A DNA stretch of 56,744 nucleotides from Actinomadura fibrosa (GTDB lineage: Bacteria > Actinomycetota > Actinomycetes > Streptosporangiales > Streptosporangiaceae): NCBI RefSeq assembly GCF_900659615.1, contig NZ_CAACUY010000042.1:1-56744 (forward strand). Direction: 5' to 3'. Below the pieces are notes generated by a model. It had not been told where the DNA came from. It made no database searches and saw only the letters and a list, made by a program, of their open reading frames with translations. Position numbers and translations under genes: made by a program. Below are positions 25,505-34,503 of this stretch, one piece after another. Every line of letters begins with the position of its first letter. Position 1 is the first letter of the stretch.

Positions 25505-25583
25505 CCACACGACTCGTCCCGCCAAACCGACACCGCTTCAAGAGAAGCGCCCGCTCATGCGACCACCCGACTTCGGAGGCCCG

Positions 25584-26003
25584 ATGTCCAGCAACGCCAT
25601 CAACAGCTCAGCCGCTCAAGAAGCCAACCCCAAGCCGCTGTACGCCGACCTCACCGGCTGGGTAACACAACACTTCGTCCCCATCTACCGCCGCACCCTC
25701 GGCGGCGACTTCCGCTGGTGCGCCCAATGGTGGCAACACGGCGAAGCGATCTCCCGCCTCATGGCCCTCTGGTACTCCTGGGAAGCCATGCGCCTGCAAG
25801 GCGCCACCGGCATGGCCCTGTGGTACCGCGACCACCTCGACCACCAACTCCCCGTACTCCTCGGCCCACGCGGCCCCTTCTACCAATGCACCGAAAACGA
25901 ACACCTCATCCCCCACCAGGCCAGACTCGTCCCCACCCCGAGCGGATGGCTCGTCTCCGGGTCCTCAGCGAGCCCGGCAGAAGAACAGCTCCCTGAAGAC
26001 TGA
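25584..26003 (+). CDS. DUF4913 family protein
   Basis: Encodes 139 residues from the ATG at 25584 (GGAGG four bases upstream); an ATG at 25557 is the alternative. The core HFVPIYRRTLGG, WCAQWWQHGEAISRLMALWYSWE and MALWYRDHLD is characteristic of DUF4913, a small Trp-rich family carried by actinobacterial conjugative elements and usually placed right after the coupling protein. Function unknown. The stretch CCGCTCATGC just before it (25551-25560) matches ten bases of the inverted 13-mer repeat. Confidence 0.8.
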   Translation: MSSNAINSSAAQEANPKPLYADLTGWVTQHFVPIYRRTLGGDFRWCAQWWQHGEAISRLMALWYSWEAMRLQGATGMALWYRDHLDHQLPVLLGPRGPFYQCTENEHLIPHQARLVPTPSGWLVSGSSASPAEEQLPED

Positions 26004-26559
26004 CGCATCCGGCGCCTCCCCCTGGGACGACCCGGAACAGGCGCCGCGACACCGCGAGCCTCTCGGACGACCAGACAAACCCACGCGCATCGCCCGAGCC
26101 GACCTCTGCGAAACATCACCTGGGCAGGAGGACGTCCGAGATCGCCAAGCCTTGCAAGGCGCGTTGGCAACCTGACACGAACTGGACGAACGCGTCACCG
26201 ACCTCCTCCTTGACAGGATCTCCAACCACCCCCGGTCATACGGAGCGGTCCAGCAGGAGTCGATCCCGCTCTTGACCGACCGGGCCACATCGAGACGACT
26301 GGCCACTCAGGGCCTCCCCGAGCATCTCAGCCCTGACTCCGCAAGCGAGTCGGTGGCCATGAGACGAACAGCCGCTGCTCGCCGCTCCCTATCCAGCCCT
26401 GCCCTCTGAACCGCTCGTGCACCCCATTGATTTAAAAAGACGATCGACGACACTTCACAATGATCATTGACGTCTTCTCGATAGGCCGACAGACTGATTA
26501 CAGCAACTTTAGTCAATGGCCGCGTCTCAATCTGGGACTCGGACGATCCGGAGGAACCA
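26004..26559. other. Intergenic region before the accessory gene block
   Basis: 556 bases without a supported gene; frames on both strands lack ribosome sites and sensible composition. The last 150 bases are clearly AT-richer and hold the palindromes annotated below, so this is the likely control region of the 26560-30089 genes. Confidence 0.45.
26437..26476. promoter_or_regulatory. Nested palindromes in an AT-rich control region
   Basis: AAGACG (26437-26442) pairs with CGTCTT (26471-26476), and inside them CAATGATCATTG (26458-26469) is a perfect 12-base palindrome. TTGACG at 26467-26472 could be a -35 box for the 26560 gene, with no clear -10 box. A binding site is likely but its protein is unknown. 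Confidence 0.4.
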
Positions 26560-26961
26560 GTGCAAGCGCATCTCGACTACGCCATCAAGCAGATCAAGGC
26601 CGCCGACAACGTCCCGAACCTGCTCGTATCAGCGTTCACCGGCCTCGAACTCATCGAGCGCGCCACGACCGTCCTGGCCGGGGAAGCCTCCGAAACCGCC
26701 TACCCGGCCTACCGCGCCGCACTCGACGAGGCTTCAGAATCCTGGTGGGCGCTGTCCGAAGCGCCCACTCTGGCCTGGCTCGGATCTTCCGAGGCCTTCA
26801 CCGCCGACTTGCAGGACTTCGCCGATTCAATCGCTCGGCTGGTGATGGTCTCAGCCGAAGCGATCATGACTGTGGCGTCCAAGACGACGGACCCGGCCGA
26901 CCGAGCGGCCTGCCTCCGAGCCGCGCACCACGCCGGTCACATCTACGCGGCCCTCAAGTAG
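26560..26961 (+). CDS. Small helical accessory protein (paralogue of the 27806 gene)
   Basis: Encodes 133 residues from a GTG at 26560 with GGAGG five to six bases upstream. It is all-helical, with no motif I can name. Its C-terminal stretch TTDPADRAACLRAAHHAGHI matches ASDPDDKLACLQAALHAGRL of the 27806 gene, and both have similar length and an N-terminal amphipathic helix, so the two are probably paralogues. It starts a tight row of genes to 30089. Confidence 0.7.
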   Translation: MQAHLDYAIKQIKAADNVPNLLVSAFTGLELIERATTVLAGEASETAYPAYRAALDEASESWWALSEAPTLAWLGSSEAFTADLQDFADSIARLVMVSAEAIMTVASKTTDPADRAACLRAAHHAGHIYAALK

Positions 26962-26967
26962 GCGGGC

Positions 26968-27687
26968 ATGACCGACGACAACGCCGCGGCGAAGCAGATC
27001 GGCCGTGCCGCCAAGGCTCTCGAAGCCTATGAGCAGGACGCTTTCCCCGGCGAGGCTTCACTCCTTCAGGGAGACACGCTCTACGCCGAAGCACTCCTGA
27101 CCGGGCTCATCTGCGACCTTGAGCACTACGCCACCACACACGGGATCAACTTCTCCGAGACAGTACGCACCGGCCACTCCATCAATCTCGAGGAGGTGGC
27201 CGACCAAGCGCCGTACACGGTCGGCGCCGAGGTACAGCTCCTTCGGCAACCCGGCTACTGCGGCACCATCATCGGCTGGGGCAACACGGCGTCCGGCCTC
27301 GAACAGACCTTCCTCATCGAGGTGCCGGGCATCCCGTACATCTTCGAAGAGCCCACCCACCACCTCGCCTCCGCGCCGGCCTTCCCGGTGACCAGCACAA
27401 CGCTGGGCGATCTGCAGCATGCAGACCAAGCCGAGCAGGCATACGCCGACCTCGCCGCCCAACTCCCTCGCGCCACTACCGCGGCCCGTCCCGTCATCGA
27501 ACGAGATTGTCAGGCACTCATCACCGCCTTGAGCTCCTGGAGTGGCGTCCCGACACCCCTGCTCGAGGCTCAGCATCGATCCCGATTCATCAGGGGGAGC
27601 ACGAGAAGGCCGCAGTCCCCCGCCAGGTCCCCGAGAAAGCACGAAGAGAACGAGCCGTCGCCCGAGGACCCCACCCAAGCCGCCTGA
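26968..27687 (+). CDS. Hypothetical accessory protein
   Basis: Encodes 239 residues; the ATG at 26968 follows the previous stop by six bases with only a GGCGGG stretch upstream. The N-terminus is helical, then a beta-rich part (YTVGAEVQLLRQPGYCGTIIGWG, FLIEVPGIPYIF) resembles a small SH3-like barrel, and the tail is Arg/Pro/Ser-rich and basic. No family was recognised. It sits between two paralogous helical genes, so the three may act together. Confidence 0.65.
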   Translation: MTDDNAAAKQIGRAAKALEAYEQDAFPGEASLLQGDTLYAEALLTGLICDLEHYATTHGINFSETVRTGHSINLEEVADQAPYTVGAEVQLLRQPGYCGTIIGWGNTASGLEQTFLIEVPGIPYIFEEPTHHLASAPAFPVTSTTLGDLQHADQAEQAYADLAAQLPRATTAARPVIERDCQALITALSSWSGVPTPLLEAQHRSRFIRGSTRRPQSPARSPRKHEENEPSPEDPTQAA

Positions 27688-27805
27688 ACCGGCCAGCGCG
27701 CCAGCACAGCTGGTGATATCCCACCTGAACGAACCCCACCACAAGCTGCAAAGCATGCTCACCACCGGCCTCTTCCACCACCATCACCCAACCCGGAGAC
27801 ACCCA

Positions 27806-28189
27806 ATGACGCATGATCGCGAGCACGAAGAAGTCAGGCGTACCTGGTTCACCGAGATCCTCAACCAAGCGCTCAACGACCTGGCACACGCAGAACGGGT
27901 CATCAGCTCGTTCGCCGATCAGGGAACGAACGGCTTCATCACCTGGGGCATGGCCGAGGGGGAAGCCACTCAAGCACATCAGGCCCTCAGACGGGCGCCG
28001 TCGCTCCGCTCCGCGGCACCTTCGGATCACACAGCCGCGAGCGCCACCGCCGACGCGCTCTTCGCACTGGCGAAGAAGGTCTCCCAGGACCTGGTCCGCG
28101 CATCCGAACTCGCCAGCGACCCTGACGACAAGCTGGCCTGCCTCCAAGCGGCCCTTCACGCCGGACGCCTCAGGGAGGCGCTTCGGTAG
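27806..28189 (+). CDS. Small helical accessory protein (paralogue of the 26560 gene)
   Basis: Encodes 127 residues from an ATG at 27806 preceded by GGAG; the frame is open 88 codons further back but overlaps the previous gene there. All helical. The last 30 residues share the DPxDxxACLxAAxHAGxxxxAL pattern with the 26560 gene. Function unknown. The next gene begins five bases after its stop. Confidence 0.7.
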   Translation: MTHDREHEEVRRTWFTEILNQALNDLAHAERVISSFADQGTNGFITWGMAEGEATQAHQALRRAPSLRSAAPSDHTAASATADALFALAKKVSQDLVRASELASDPDDKLACLQAALHAGRLREALR

Positions 28190-28194
28190 CCGCC

Positions 28195-29751
28195 GTGGTC
28201 ACCTTCGGGGAGATGACCACGCTTGCCAACGCCCACCTGGACGAGCTGAACCGCGCGCTGCACCGGCCAGAACTCGAACAGCAAGCCCAACATCCAGACA
28301 CCGCCGGCGAACTGGCCAGGTTCGCCCGAGTCCTGACGCGCTACAGCGATCGGGTCGCCACCGGCTTCGGCATCGCCGGTGACCAGGACAGCGGCGTAAG
28401 GGATGTCGCCCGACAGTGCGGCATGCTGATCAGGCAAGCCGAGGAGGTCCTCAGTGCGCCGCCGACCAGCAACACATCCACTACCGAGCTAGCCGGACAC
28501 CTTCGCCTCGTCTCGATCTCCTTGGGATGCGGCCTGGATCTGCTCTCCTCACACTTCTCCGCCACTCGTCATGAGCCTCACCGCCCCGCATCACCCAGCG
28601 CGGCCGTGATCAGCGCGACCGACACGGCCAGGTCGCTCCTTCACCAGTTCAGCGAGTACGCCGCCACCGCGGGCCATCTCGCGCGCCGCATGCCACCGCC
28701 CTCAAGCCACGCTGGCGGCCCGCTCCTGCTAGCCGCTCTGCTGGCCAGGCTTCTCGGCGAGACAACGGACGAACCCGTCTCTGCCGTACACCTACTGCAC
28801 ACTCCTCAACGGATCCCGCCCGCTCCCGGTGAAGATATGGCGCGCGCCATGGCGGGAATCGACACAAGCGCCCGACGCCTGAGCTCACCAACCGACCCCA
28901 GCACCATCTCGAACTGGCATTACCTCGCCCGGGCCGCAGCCATCACCTGCGACATCAGCACGAAAATCGTCCGGCACCTGGCTCTGCGCATGCACGAACT
29001 CGACCAGGAAGGTCAGACCCTCGCCTTTCTCACGGCCGCTCAGGCGGCTCGCAACACCGGTCGCAAGTGGAAGGTGATAGCCCGCCGCTGGAGCGAGTTA
29101 CCGAGCCGGGACGGCCGCCCGCTCGATGGTCCAGCCGTCGATGCCGGCGACCTCATCATCCGCCTCGGCCGCCTGGTCTACGCCGACCCCGCCTGGAAGC
29201 CGGGGCCGCGAGCGTCCTACCGTCTCACTCCGCCCGATCAACTCGCCGCCACCCCTACCGACGCCGCCACCGTCGCCATGGCGGCGCTCAAGGCGATCGA
29301 AGCCTGCAACATCATCGCCACCGGCCACAGAGCCGCGGTCAACGATGTCGCAGTAATCAGCAGACTCGAGAACAAGCGCAGATATCCGGACCGCTTCCCA
29401 CGCCCGTCCGCGGAGGTTCGCCATCTCCTCAACTGGTACAGATCCGCCGAGGCACAAGGACGGCAGGCGGTGATGGCCCTGGGCGAGGCCATACGCGACC
29501 TCGCGCTCGCGCCACTCGCCTCCGTCGCAGAGGCATCTCTCCTCGTCCGCCGCGCAGCGCCGATCGGTCAGCAGATCCCCGGCGCCATTACGAGCACCGA
29601 TTTCCCGAACTCCATCAGCGACTGCCTCTCAGCGGCACAGGCCACAAGCACGGAAGCCTCGTCGCAGACGGCCAAGCCCGCAGCCACCACGACACCGCGC
29701 ACCCACTCCGCACCGAACTCCCGAAAGACCAACCAGAAGAGGTCGACATGA
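28195..29751 (+). CDS. Large hypothetical helical protein
   Basis: Encodes 518 residues from a GTG at 28195; the ribosome site is poor, and an ATG at 28213 is possible. It is almost wholly alpha-helical, with charged amphipathic helices, and ends in a Ser/Thr/Pro-rich low-complexity tail of about 45 residues. No TM segment or catalytic motif was seen. It overlaps the next gene by four bases (ATGA), so both are probably co-translated. Proteins of this size and layout occur in actinobacterial mobile elements without known function. Confidence 0.7.
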   Translation: MVTFGEMTTLANAHLDELNRALHRPELEQQAQHPDTAGELARFARVLTRYSDRVATGFGIAGDQDSGVRDVARQCGMLIRQAEEVLSAPPTSNTSTTELAGHLRLVSISLGCGLDLLSSHFSATRHEPHRPASPSAAVISATDTARSLLHQFSEYAATAGHLARRMPPPSSHAGGPLLLAALLARLLGETTDEPVSAVHLLHTPQRIPPAPGEDMARAMAGIDTSARRLSSPTDPSTISNWHYLARAAAITCDISTKIVRHLALRMHELDQEGQTLAFLTAAQAARNTGRKWKVIARRWSELPSRDGRPLDGPAVDAGDLIIRLGRLVYADPAWKPGPRASYRLTPPDQLAATPTDAATVAMAALKAIEACNIIATGHRAAVNDVAVISRLENKRRYPDRFPRPSAEVRHLLNWYRSAEAQGRQAVMALGEAIRDLALAPLASVAEASLLVRRAAPIGQQIPGAITSTDFPNSISDCLSAAQATSTEASSQTAKPAATTTPRTHSAPNSRKTNQKRST

Positions 29752-30089
29752 GCACGAGGAACAAGCTGGACGTCTCCACCTACGTCCGCCACGAGATGAA
29801 GAACCTCAACGACATCTACGACAACCTTCGCGCACTCGAGAACGGCCACATGACCGAGCCGAGCGACGACAACCTCAGCGACTACGACATGCTCGTCGAC
29901 GACCTCGAAGCCACGTTGCAAAACCTCCTACGAGCGCTCAACCGAGCAAGACCGAACCTCGAACCGCCAGAGCCCGCCAAGGACGACTTCCCGACGCCTC
30001 TGTCCGGCAGCCTCTCCACGACAGCTCAACCGACGCGACCTCGACAGCAACGGCCGGCTGGCCACGAGCGACTGGCCGAGTCTCCTTGA
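29748..30089 (+). CDS. Small acidic hypothetical protein
   Basis: Encodes 113 residues; AGAGG lies five bases before the ATG at 29748. The first 75 residues are helical and acidic (NLNDIYDNLRAL, SDYDMLVDDLEATLQNLL), suggesting a coiled-coil or dimerisation helix; the rest is a Pro/Gln/Arg-rich tail. No family was recognised. It is the last gene of the accessory block. Confidence 0.65.
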   Translation: MSTRNKLDVSTYVRHEMKNLNDIYDNLRALENGHMTEPSDDNLSDYDMLVDDLEATLQNLLRALNRARPNLEPPEPAKDDFPTPLSGSLSTTAQPTRPRQQRPAGHERLAESP

Positions 30090-30607
30090 CCATCGACTGA
30101 CGGCATGCAGACTGCCCTATTGATGCGTCTCGCTGACCTGGAAGGACACTGCTAAGCGAGATCCCCGGTCCCACAGGTTTTTCGTCCGGCGCACAGGGTT
30201 TAGGCCGGTCGAGGGCCGTAGCTGCTCCATCGACGAGCGACCGGAGATAGCAGGCAGTCACGAAGGGCCGGGCAGTCACCTGGAACGCCGCCGTCGCGAG
30301 CCCATGCGACGGCGGCGATTCCAGCTCCACCTACCGCCGACAGACGCAGCCCGGTGGGTGACTCAACCTCAGCGTTGCAGGGACCGACCGCCCTCGCCTC
30401 GGAGGATGCAGGCAACGAATCGGGCTCCAGGCCCTGCAGGGCAGCAGGCGACACCTCCAGCGGCTGCTCATGTCGAGTACCTGAAGCGTCACCTGCGGGA
30501 GGAGACGTCCTTGAAGGCAGGCTGCAGCCGACGTCGGCGTGGGCGGCCGGAGCTCGCTGACCCGTTCGCGGTCGTCCCCCCATTGCATGGCGGGACGTCG
30601 CATCGTG
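30090..30607. other. Intergenic region, nothing recognisable
   Basis: 518 bases between the accessory block (plus) and a minus-strand gene. Open frames such as 30304-30669 plus are Arg/Pro-rich and lack a ribosome site. I see no RNA gene, no strong terminator and no repeat. Confidence 0.4.
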
Positions 30608-31333
30608 CTACGTCGGTTCCCGGATGGATGAGAAGGCGCGTAGTTCGGCGGCGGCCTGTTGTGCCGTGAGCAGCTCGATCGGCCGAGGGGGGAGTTCTTG
30701 GGCGCCGCCCGCCCCTATGTAGTGCGTAGGTCCGTAAGCCCAGGCACCCCAGACCAGGGCGGTCACCTGCGGGCTGCGCCGGTGCCGTAGGACTTGGTGG
30801 ACGACGTCTGTGTGCTGGCCGGGAGCGACGAACCAGATGATCGCCGAAGACCGCACGGCCGGGACGAGCCCACCGTTCGGCACAGGTTCGGTCTCTGACT
30901 CGATGTACTCGACAGCGTCCTCCAGTAACTGAAACGTCCGAAGGCGAGTTCCGGCGGCTCTTCTCGCTTCGGCGAAGGCTTCGCAGAACAGCCGCTCGAA
31001 GAACTGTTTCTCGATTACGACTTCTGCGGTGCCGGGGTCGCGGGTGAAGAGCTCGGTCAGCGCGGTCCGTCCGAGAGCGTCGGCACCGGGGCCGATGAGG
31101 CCAGCTCCCTGTGGAGCACCGAAGAGCTCGCACAAGAGGTCCTTGGCTGTGCCTGGGCGTCCGAGTCCGTGTGCGAGACGGCGCTGGATGAGCACCCGCA
31201 GGTGACCGGAGATCTTCCGGGACGACGGCCAGCAGATGTAACCGGAGGTCATGCCGGTGCGATGCTGCTGCGCGGTGTCCCGCTCGGTCGGGCACTGGTG
31301 CTGGGACGGGCTCGGTGCCGAGGAACTGTTCAT
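30608..31333 (-). CDS. Hypothetical protein
   Basis: Encodes 241 residues, starting at the ATG of 31333 with GGAG five bases upstream; a Met at residue 28 is a weaker alternative. The protein is mixed helix and strand, with a C-terminal half containing SSAIIWFVAPGQHTDVVHQVL and VTALVWGAWAYGPTHYIG, which look like buried strands of a small alpha/beta domain. I recognise no family. It is divergent from the LuxR-type regulator, so it may be part of that cargo group or controlled by it. Confidence 0.65.
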   Translation of the reverse strand: MNSSSAPSPSQHQCPTERDTAQQHRTGMTSGYICWPSSRKISGHLRVLIQRRLAHGLGRPGTAKDLLCELFGAPQGAGLIGPGADALGRTALTELFTRDPGTAEVVIEKQFFERLFCEAFAEARRAAGTRLRTFQLLEDAVEYIESETEPVPNGGLVPAVRSSAIIWFVAPGQHTDVVHQVLRHRRSPQVTALVWGAWAYGPTHYIGAGGAQELPPRPIELLTAQQAAAELRAFSSIREPT

Positions 31334-31604
31334 GGTCGCTCCAGGTGGCCAGGTCGGCGGATGCCATGATCAAATCGGAAGCGGTCCGCCACGGGGGTGA
31401 GCAAAACTCGCCACCGTCGCGATTGATCAGTCCGGGGAGCATGAGGTTCAGCCGTTGACGCGGGCCGATCCCTGGTGCTGCGGCAGCTCGCTGGCCTTGC
31501 TCCGGCCCCTGGTGACTTCTGCTCACTGGCGCGAAACGCTCACTCGTCAGGTCATGTAACTCTGACGTCGCAAGCCGCTACTCTCTGTGCCCGGAGGTGG
31601 TCGT

Positions 31605-32603
31605 GTGAGTGTGCAAGCCGAACAGCAGGCGACACGACTGTTGAAGGGGATCGTGCCGGACGCGTTGCTGGCCTCCTACACCCGCCTGGTGCTCGAAGGC
31701 GCTTGTCCGCAGCCTGAGGCGGCGGATCTGCTCGGCGGTGCGGATCAGGTCGCGGCGTTGACCAGCTCGGGGATGGCGCAGATCCGGTCGTCCGGTCCCA
31801 CTTTGCCCGCACGCCTCGTTCCGGTGCCACCTGATCTGGTGTTACAAGGAACGCTCGCCGATCTGACACGCCGACTCGTCGCCGACCAGGAGCGGTTGCT
31901 GGACGGGCAGCGGCGGATGGCCGAAACGCATCCGTGGGCGAGTTCGGCCATCACCGAGTCCGATGACCGCCTGGTCCGCCTCATCACCGATCGGGAAGAG
32001 ATCAGCACCGTCTCCCGCGCGTTGATCGGCGCGGCCCGCCACGACTGGATGACCTTGGAGAACCAGTTCGTCGAGCGGTCGATGGATGAGCTGTCCGCTG
32101 TCCCGCCTCCACCGTCCTTCGACGGTCGCGTCCGATGCCGAGCCATCTACGAGGCCGGCTGCGCCGAACATCCGGTCGCCGTCATGAGCATCGAGATCGC
32201 CGTGCAGGCGGGCGAGGAGGCCCGGCTGCTGCCCCGCATCGGCATGAAGATGAAGGTGGCCGACGACTCGATCGCGATGCTGCCGCTGACGCCGACCGGG
32301 ATGTCGGGCGCCCTGCTGATCCGTTCCTCGGTCATCGTCAGTGCACTGCGCGAGTATTTCGAACTGCTGTGGGAGCGCGCGGTCCCCTTCGGCGCATCCT
32401 GCACCGAGAGCCCGCTCAATGAGAAGCAGCAAAAGGTTTTGAGCATGCTCGCCGAAGGTGTTCCTGACGCCGCCATCGCGAAGCGGACGGGGATGGGCCT
32501 GTCCACGGTACGGCGGCACTCAGCGACCATCCGCGCGAAGCTCGGCGTCGACCACCCGTTCGCCGCCGGAGTGGCCGCCGTCCGCCGCGGCTGGATCAAG
32601 TAG
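31605..32603 (+). CDS. LuxR-type transcriptional regulator
   Basis: Encodes 332 residues from the GTG at 31605 with GGAGG seven bases upstream. The C-terminus (about 270-332) is a LuxR/GerE HTH: LNEKQQKVLSMLAEGVPDAA, IAKRTGMGLSTVRRHSATIRAKLGV. The N-terminus (EQQATRLL to ITESDD) resembles the TrmB-like segment often joined to such HTH domains in actinomycetes; the middle part may sense a ligand. It lies 25 bases upstream of an S9 peptidase and near an exporter, an order seen in small secondary-metabolite loci. It probably controls those genes. Confidence 0.85.
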   Translation: MSVQAEQQATRLLKGIVPDALLASYTRLVLEGACPQPEAADLLGGADQVAALTSSGMAQIRSSGPTLPARLVPVPPDLVLQGTLADLTRRLVADQERLLDGQRRMAETHPWASSAITESDDRLVRLITDREEISTVSRALIGAARHDWMTLENQFVERSMDELSAVPPPPSFDGRVRCRAIYEAGCAEHPVAVMSIEIAVQAGEEARLLPRIGMKMKVADDSIAMLPLTPTGMSGALLIRSSVIVSALREYFELLWERAVPFGASCTESPLNEKQQKVLSMLAEGVPDAAIAKRTGMGLSTVRRHSATIRAKLGVDHPFAAGVAAVRRGWIK

Positions 32604-32628
32604 CCCGTCAACCCCCCGAAAGGCCGCC

Positions 32629-34419
32629 ATGCCCGGCTACCGCGACTTCGTACCCCGAGAAGGCTTTCAACGGACCTTGGCACTGTCTCCGGACGGCAGC
32701 ATGGTGGCCTACTCCAGCAATGCCAGTGGCCACTTCGACCTGTGGACCGTCCCGGTCGCCGGCGGCAAGCCCCGGCGGTTGACCCGCCTCACCGAGCGCG
32801 CCGTCCGGCAGATCGCCTGGGCACCGGACGGAAAGAGCCTGGTGTTCACCGCAGACCGAGGCGGCGACGAGCAGTACCGCCTGTATCGCATCGGGCTGGA
32901 GGACGACGCCCCCGTCGAACTCAGTCCGGGGCATGACTGTCAGCGAGTGCTGGCGAAGTTCCCGTTCGACCCGGGCGGCCGCTTCCTCGCCTATGCCGCC
33001 AACGACCGTGACGCCACCGTCCAGGACGTCCTCGTCCGCGATCTGGCCGAGGACACCGAACGCCGTGTCCAGCCGCCGCCGGGTGTGATCTTCGAGCCGG
33101 TCGGGATCTCACCGGACGGGCGATGGCTGCTGATCAGTGGGTTCCGTTCCAACAGCCAGATGGCGGCCTACCTGGTCGACTTTGAGGACCCGACCATAGA
33201 TCCGAGGTGTGTTACTGCGGACCATGGCGACGGGTTCTTCGAGCCGGGCCCGTGGGCGGCCGACTCGTCCGGCTTCTACCTGCGCACCGACCGGTGGGGG
33301 GAGTACATCTCCGCCGCGTTCTACCGCCTGGACACCGGGATCCTGGAACCGGTCGCCCGCCACGACTGGGACGTCGAGCACATCGACGTCGCCGGAGACA
33401 CGCTCGTGTGGTCGATCAACGTGGACGGGTGCTCCACCCTTCACGCCCGTCACGGTGAGGACGACCTTCCGCTCCCTTCCATCCCGCCTGGCGTCATCAC
33501 CGCGCTGGCACTTGCGCCTAAGGCACAGCCGATCGCCGTCCTGCTGGGCACAGCGACCCGACCGACCGAGGTCGCGGTCCTGGACGCGGTGAATGGCCTG
33601 CGGTACCTCACCCACGCTCGCCCGCCCGTGCTCACCGTCATCGAACCGGTAGAGCCTGAGCCCGTCGTGTACCCGGCGTTCGCGGGACGCGAGATTCACG
33701 CGCTGTTCTACCGGCCGAACACGCCCGGCCCTCACCCGGCCCTGCTGTCGATCCATGGCGGTCCGGAGGCACAGGAACGGCCGATGTATCTTCGGGCAGG
33801 CCTCTACCAGCATCTTCTGGCGCAAGGCATCGCGATCTTCGCTCCCAACATCGCCGGTTCCACCGGGTACGGAAGCACGCACCAGAAGCTCATCTACCGC
33901 AACTGGGGCGGCATCGACCTGGACGACCTCGATCACGCCGCCCGCTATCTCCAAGCGCACCCGGACATCGACGGCAACCGCATCGCCGTCATGGGCGGAT
34001 CGTACGGAGGCTTTGCCGCACTGTCCTGCCTGTCCAGGCTTCCCTACAACTGGGCAGCCGGCGTCTCACTGTACGGGCCCACGAACCTGGTTACGCTCGC
34101 CCGCGCCTGCCCCCCTACCTGGAAACACTTCGTCGCCACCGTGCTCGGCGACCCGGATACCGACGCCGAGTACCTGACACAACGCTCACCGGTCACCTAT
34201 GCCGACGCCATCACGGCGCCGCTGTTCATCCTCCAGGGCGCCCGCGACCCGCGTGTCGCCCGCGCTGAATCCGACCAGCTCATCGCCCGCCTCAGGGACC
34301 GTGGCGTCGATGTCCGTTACGACGTCTTCGATGACGAAGGCCATGGGTTCACCAACCGCGAGAACGAACTGCGAGCCCACGAACAGATCGCACATTTCCT
34401 TTGCAGCCATTTGCTCTAG
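32629..34419 (+). CDS. S9 family peptidase (prolyl oligopeptidase type)
   Basis: Encodes 596 residues from the ATG at 32629 (GAAAGG upstream). Residues 1-330 form a beta-propeller with repeated strands (LALSPDGSMVAYSSN, QIAWAPDGKSLVFTADRG, PVGISPDGRWLLISG). Residues 350-596 form an alpha/beta-hydrolase with nucleophile Ser458 in GGSYGG, Asp540 in ARDPRVA and His572 in DEGHGF. Such enzymes cut short peptides, often after Pro, and some remove leader peptides of ribosomally made natural products. There is no signal peptide, so it is probably cytoplasmic. Its LuxR neighbour and downstream exporter suggest peptide processing or degradation; no precursor-peptide gene was found nearby. Confidence 0.9.
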   Translation: MPGYRDFVPREGFQRTLALSPDGSMVAYSSNASGHFDLWTVPVAGGKPRRLTRLTERAVRQIAWAPDGKSLVFTADRGGDEQYRLYRIGLEDDAPVELSPGHDCQRVLAKFPFDPGGRFLAYAANDRDATVQDVLVRDLAEDTERRVQPPPGVIFEPVGISPDGRWLLISGFRSNSQMAAYLVDFEDPTIDPRCVTADHGDGFFEPGPWAADSSGFYLRTDRWGEYISAAFYRLDTGILEPVARHDWDVEHIDVAGDTLVWSINVDGCSTLHARHGEDDLPLPSIPPGVITALALAPKAQPIAVLLGTATRPTEVAVLDAVNGLRYLTHARPPVLTVIEPVEPEPVVYPAFAGREIHALFYRPNTPGPHPALLSIHGGPEAQERPMYLRAGLYQHLLAQGIAIFAPNIAGSTGYGSTHQKLIYRNWGGIDLDDLDHAARYLQAHPDIDGNRIAVMGGSYGGFAALSCLSRLPYNWAAGVSLYGPTNLVTLARACPPTWKHFVATVLGDPDTDAEYLTQRSPVTYADAITAPLFILQGARDPRVARAESDQLIARLRDRGVDVRYDVFDDEGHGFTNRENELRAHEQIAHFLCSHLL

Positions 34420-34503
34420 CCGAGAGACAGGATCTCCACTGATTTACGAAATGATGGCGCGGGCATGAGTGCAATGCAGAGGCCAGCTCGCTAGCGTGCC
34501 TTC

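Noticed and set aside
30304..30669. Plus-strand frame of 121 residues
   Set aside because: Arg/Pro-rich, no ribosome site, and it runs into the opposite-strand gene at 30608.
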